A DNA stretch of 64,000 nucleotides from Climacium dendroides (Eukaryota > Streptophyta > Bryopsida > Hypnales > Climaciaceae): assembly GCA_950106755.1 (NCBI GenBank), contig OX467082.1, forward strand, positions 36,394,001 through 36,458,000. The letters run 5' to 3'. Shown piece after piece: positions 62,228-64,000 of this stretch. Position 1 is the stretch's first letter; every line of letters begins with the position of its first letter. The position numbers were made by a program, and so were the translations under genes. The notes below the pieces were generated by a model. It made no database searches and had not been told where the DNA came from. It worked only from the letters and a program-made list of their open reading frames with translations.

Positions 62228-62590
62228 ACTAGCCTAGTAGTTCATCTAATTGAATGTGATAGTGGCATCTACATCTATACATTGGCCTAATTATTCACCC
62301 AACTTGATGTGACAATAGCAACTATATCCACACACTAGCCTAGTTGTTTAGGCAACTTAAGGTGATAGTGACACCTATATCCACACACTAGCCTAGTTGT
62401 TTAGGCAACTTAAGGTGATAGTGACACCTATATCCATACACTAACCTAGTTGTTTAGGCAACTTAAGGTGATAGTGACACCTATATCCACACACTAACCT
62501 AGTTGTTTAGGCAACTTAAGGTGATAGTGACACCTATATCCACACACTAGCTTAGTTGTTTAGGCAACTTAAGCACCTATATCCACACAA
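62228..62590 (+). repeat. 53-bp minisatellite, about seven units
   Basis: The core TAGTTGTTTAGGCAACTTAA recurs at 62341, 62394, 62447, 62500 and 62553, exactly 53 bp apart, with the linker GGTGATAGTGACACCTATAT and CCACACACTAGCC. These five units are nearly identical, and the last is shortened. Two further, much more diverged units precede them (from about 62228). The unit contains the inverted repeats TTGTTTAGGCAA and GGTGATAGTGACACC. Confidence 0.92.
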
Positions 62591-63257
62591 TAACTGAAAA
62601 TCAACCTTTATCCATTGGCAATTCAAGCTAAAGAAAGTTGAAGAATGCAAAAAAAAAACTAATAATTGCCTCTCTTCTATGTAGTTTTACACAAAGTAAA
62701 AAAAACATAATTTCTAGTGACTTTTAACCTATATTTCAATACCCTCTTAACCTACCTTGTAGGTGCCATGTGAAAGCTGGCACACGGAAAGAGCCGAGGT
62801 GGCAGACTGAGCTGGACTCCCTCCGTCCGTCAGAGTGCAACGGCCAGACCCGGAAGACACGCGGGACACACGACACGAAGCAAAGACTACGACGCACAGG
62901 ACGCAGTTGCAATGCGCAGGGCGCTCTTTCGCCCAGTTTGAATCCTCCTCTTCTCTCTCCCCACACTGTCTGGAGCTTCAATTGCATCACTAACTTACAG
63001 AGTAATTTATTGGCCGAAGAAGAGAGCTTTTCTCGCAAGCTCTTTTAACTTGGTTTCCCGTGGCAGCATTGCCCGTATTCGCATGGAGCAGCAGTGGTTC
63101 CCACGTTCTGGAATCGATGAGAGGCGCGGAATTTCTACTCTGGCGGAGCCATTGTTGTGATTTTGAGGTTTAGATTGTGGTTGGAGAACGGTTTTGAGGT
63201 CGCGATTGTTGTGGTCAAAACTTTGGTGGGAGCTTGGCAGACGAGAATTAGGTCTCG
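62591..63257 (+). promoter_or_regulatory. Upstream region and 5' UTR of the right-edge gene
   Basis: An abrupt rise in GC at about 62760 marks entry into a gene. Several short upstream ATG frames are present before 63258, for instance at 63082, and could act as uORFs. No TATA element was assigned with confidence. Confidence 0.4.
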
Positions 63258-64000
63258 ATGTTGTTCACCGGGGAGCTGGACGAGGTGTTCCGCCTCCCCG
63301 CGGTCCGGACGCGTCGCCCCGAGGGGAGATCACTCAGTCCTTCCCCGCACGGTCGCAATGTCGGCAGTCCTCACGGTGGAGGCCCTCCGCCTGGTACGCC
63401 AACATCAGGACTCTCCGGGAGCCCGTCCCATCGCAATCGCGTCTTGTCACCAGGGAAGTTCGTGATGAAGAAGGGGCTGGATTCTCAGCGGAGGACGGAG
63501 CAGTTGTGTAACACTGTTGATATGGCGGGCTCGCCGAGCTTCCGGAGAGCTCCGTGGCCTGACCAGACGGACGGGGAGACCTCCTGGAGGAGTGTGGAAG
63601 ATCAGCAGGTGGAGCAGTCTGGTGCGTTTTTCCACACAAGCAATAGTCCGTTGTGCCCTGGTACTCCCACACGGCAGCATTACCCGCAAACGGCACCCTC
63701 CACTCCGCAACATTACGGGCAAACTGCGCCGTCAACTCCCATACAGCAGGGGATCGAGGTGAAGAAATGTTTGCCTATGTCGGAGCCGCGCTCTGTGCTC
63801 GACCTAACCATCAGTCCCTTGCAACACCAATTGCCTACCATTCGCGCGACTCTGCCGCGTCGCTTCCGGGAGTCTTTTTTGGATAATAACGTGGCGCCTG
63901 TGCCCGTCGCGGTGAGCTCCGCCCCGCGCGTGCTCAACTTCGAGGGTTGCGTATCGCTCCCAGGAGGTCAGTACCCTAGCCTTGCGAAGACCACCACCTG
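63258..64000 (+). CDS. Unrecognised Ser/Pro-rich protein, 5' part, truncated at right edge
   Basis: Open from the ATG at 63258 to the window end (247 codons) without a stop, in the most GC-rich part of the window (about 57%). It starts MLFTGELDEVFRLPAVRTRR and continues with Ser/Pro/Gly-rich, probably disordered sequence (SLSPSPHGRNVGSPHGGG). A repeat of 11 residues occurs in the middle (RQHYPQTAPST, then PQHYGQTAPST), encoded by a 33-nt duplication. Later segments such as SVLDLTISPLQHQL and PTIRATLPRRFRESFLDNN are more ordered. I know no family with this sequence. The several SP and TP pairs could be sites for proline-directed kinases, which is inference. Frames on the opposite strand here are shadows. 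Confidence 0.65.
   Translation, partial: MLFTGELDEVFRLPAVRTRRPEGRSLSPSPHGRNVGSPHGGGPPPGTPTSGLSGSPSHRNRVLSPGKFVMKKGLDSQRRTEQLCNTVDMAGSPSFRRAPWPDQTDGETSWRSVEDQQVEQSGAFFHTSNSPLCPGTPTRQHYPQTAPSTPQHYGQTAPSTPIQQGIEVKKCLPMSEPRSVLDLTISPLQHQLPTIRATLPRRFRESFLDNNVAPVPVAVSSAPRVLNFEGCVSLPGGQYPSLAKTTT

Noticed and set aside
62810..62835. CTCCCTCCGTCCG resembling a Stowaway terminus
   Set aside because: Within GC-rich gene-flanking DNA and no inverted partner was seen nearby.
63334..63937. Minus-strand frames at the right edge
   Set aside because: Shadows of the GC-rich forward coding region starting at 63258.

Overview
The window is nuclear DNA of a land plant. Four complete spliced genes can be read: a small membrane protein, U11/U12-31K of the minor spliceosome, ALG7/GPT of N-glycosylation, and a Golgi PMT-type methyltransferase, a family known from green plants. 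All introns in the three multi-exon models are GT-AG. Interstitial TTTAGGG repeats (plant telomere type) occur twice. Short introns, a few GC-richer genes in long AT-rich gaps, and moss-like LINE and Tc1-type relics make a moss or other bryophyte my best guess, but the species is not determined.

Layout. 1-86: possible 3' end of a gene running in from the left. About 370-2935: a possibly transcribed region with a telobox and a weak two-exon candidate. 3199-4240: an internally duplicated MITE. 4772-4945: an orphan exon-like reading frame. 5473-5814 (-): single-exon small membrane protein. 6.4-12.3 kb: transposon-derived DNA, including a 1.3-kb LTR-like repeat and a CACTA MITE just upstream of the next gene. 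12618-15696 (+): SNRNP31, eight exons. 15.7-22.6 kb: AT-rich gap with a Tc1-like transposase relic. 22585-26593 (-): ALG7, eleven exons. 27.8-31.7 kb: a Stowaway-type MITE, a LINE relic and small repeats. 31704-35105 (-): PMT, eight exons. 35.9-37.1 kb: a compositionally odd AC-rich then GC-rich stretch. 37.2-62.7 kb: a gene desert packed with foldback elements, nested insertions, tandem repeats and decayed relics. 63258-64000 (+): 5' end of an unrecognised protein gene running off the right edge.

The genes are ordinary housekeeping loci with no operon-like relationship: minor-intron splicing, ER lipid-linked oligosaccharide synthesis and Golgi polysaccharide methylation. The richest signal is in the mobile DNA. 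At least four CACTA-type insertions are visible, three of them with exact 3-bp target duplications, and two of those are 189-bp near-perfect hairpins of identical length. A further hairpin with an exact 8-bp target duplication is nested in the terminus of a CACTA-like element. I see no CRISPR, tRNA, rRNA or gene cluster pointing to a new defence or metabolic system.
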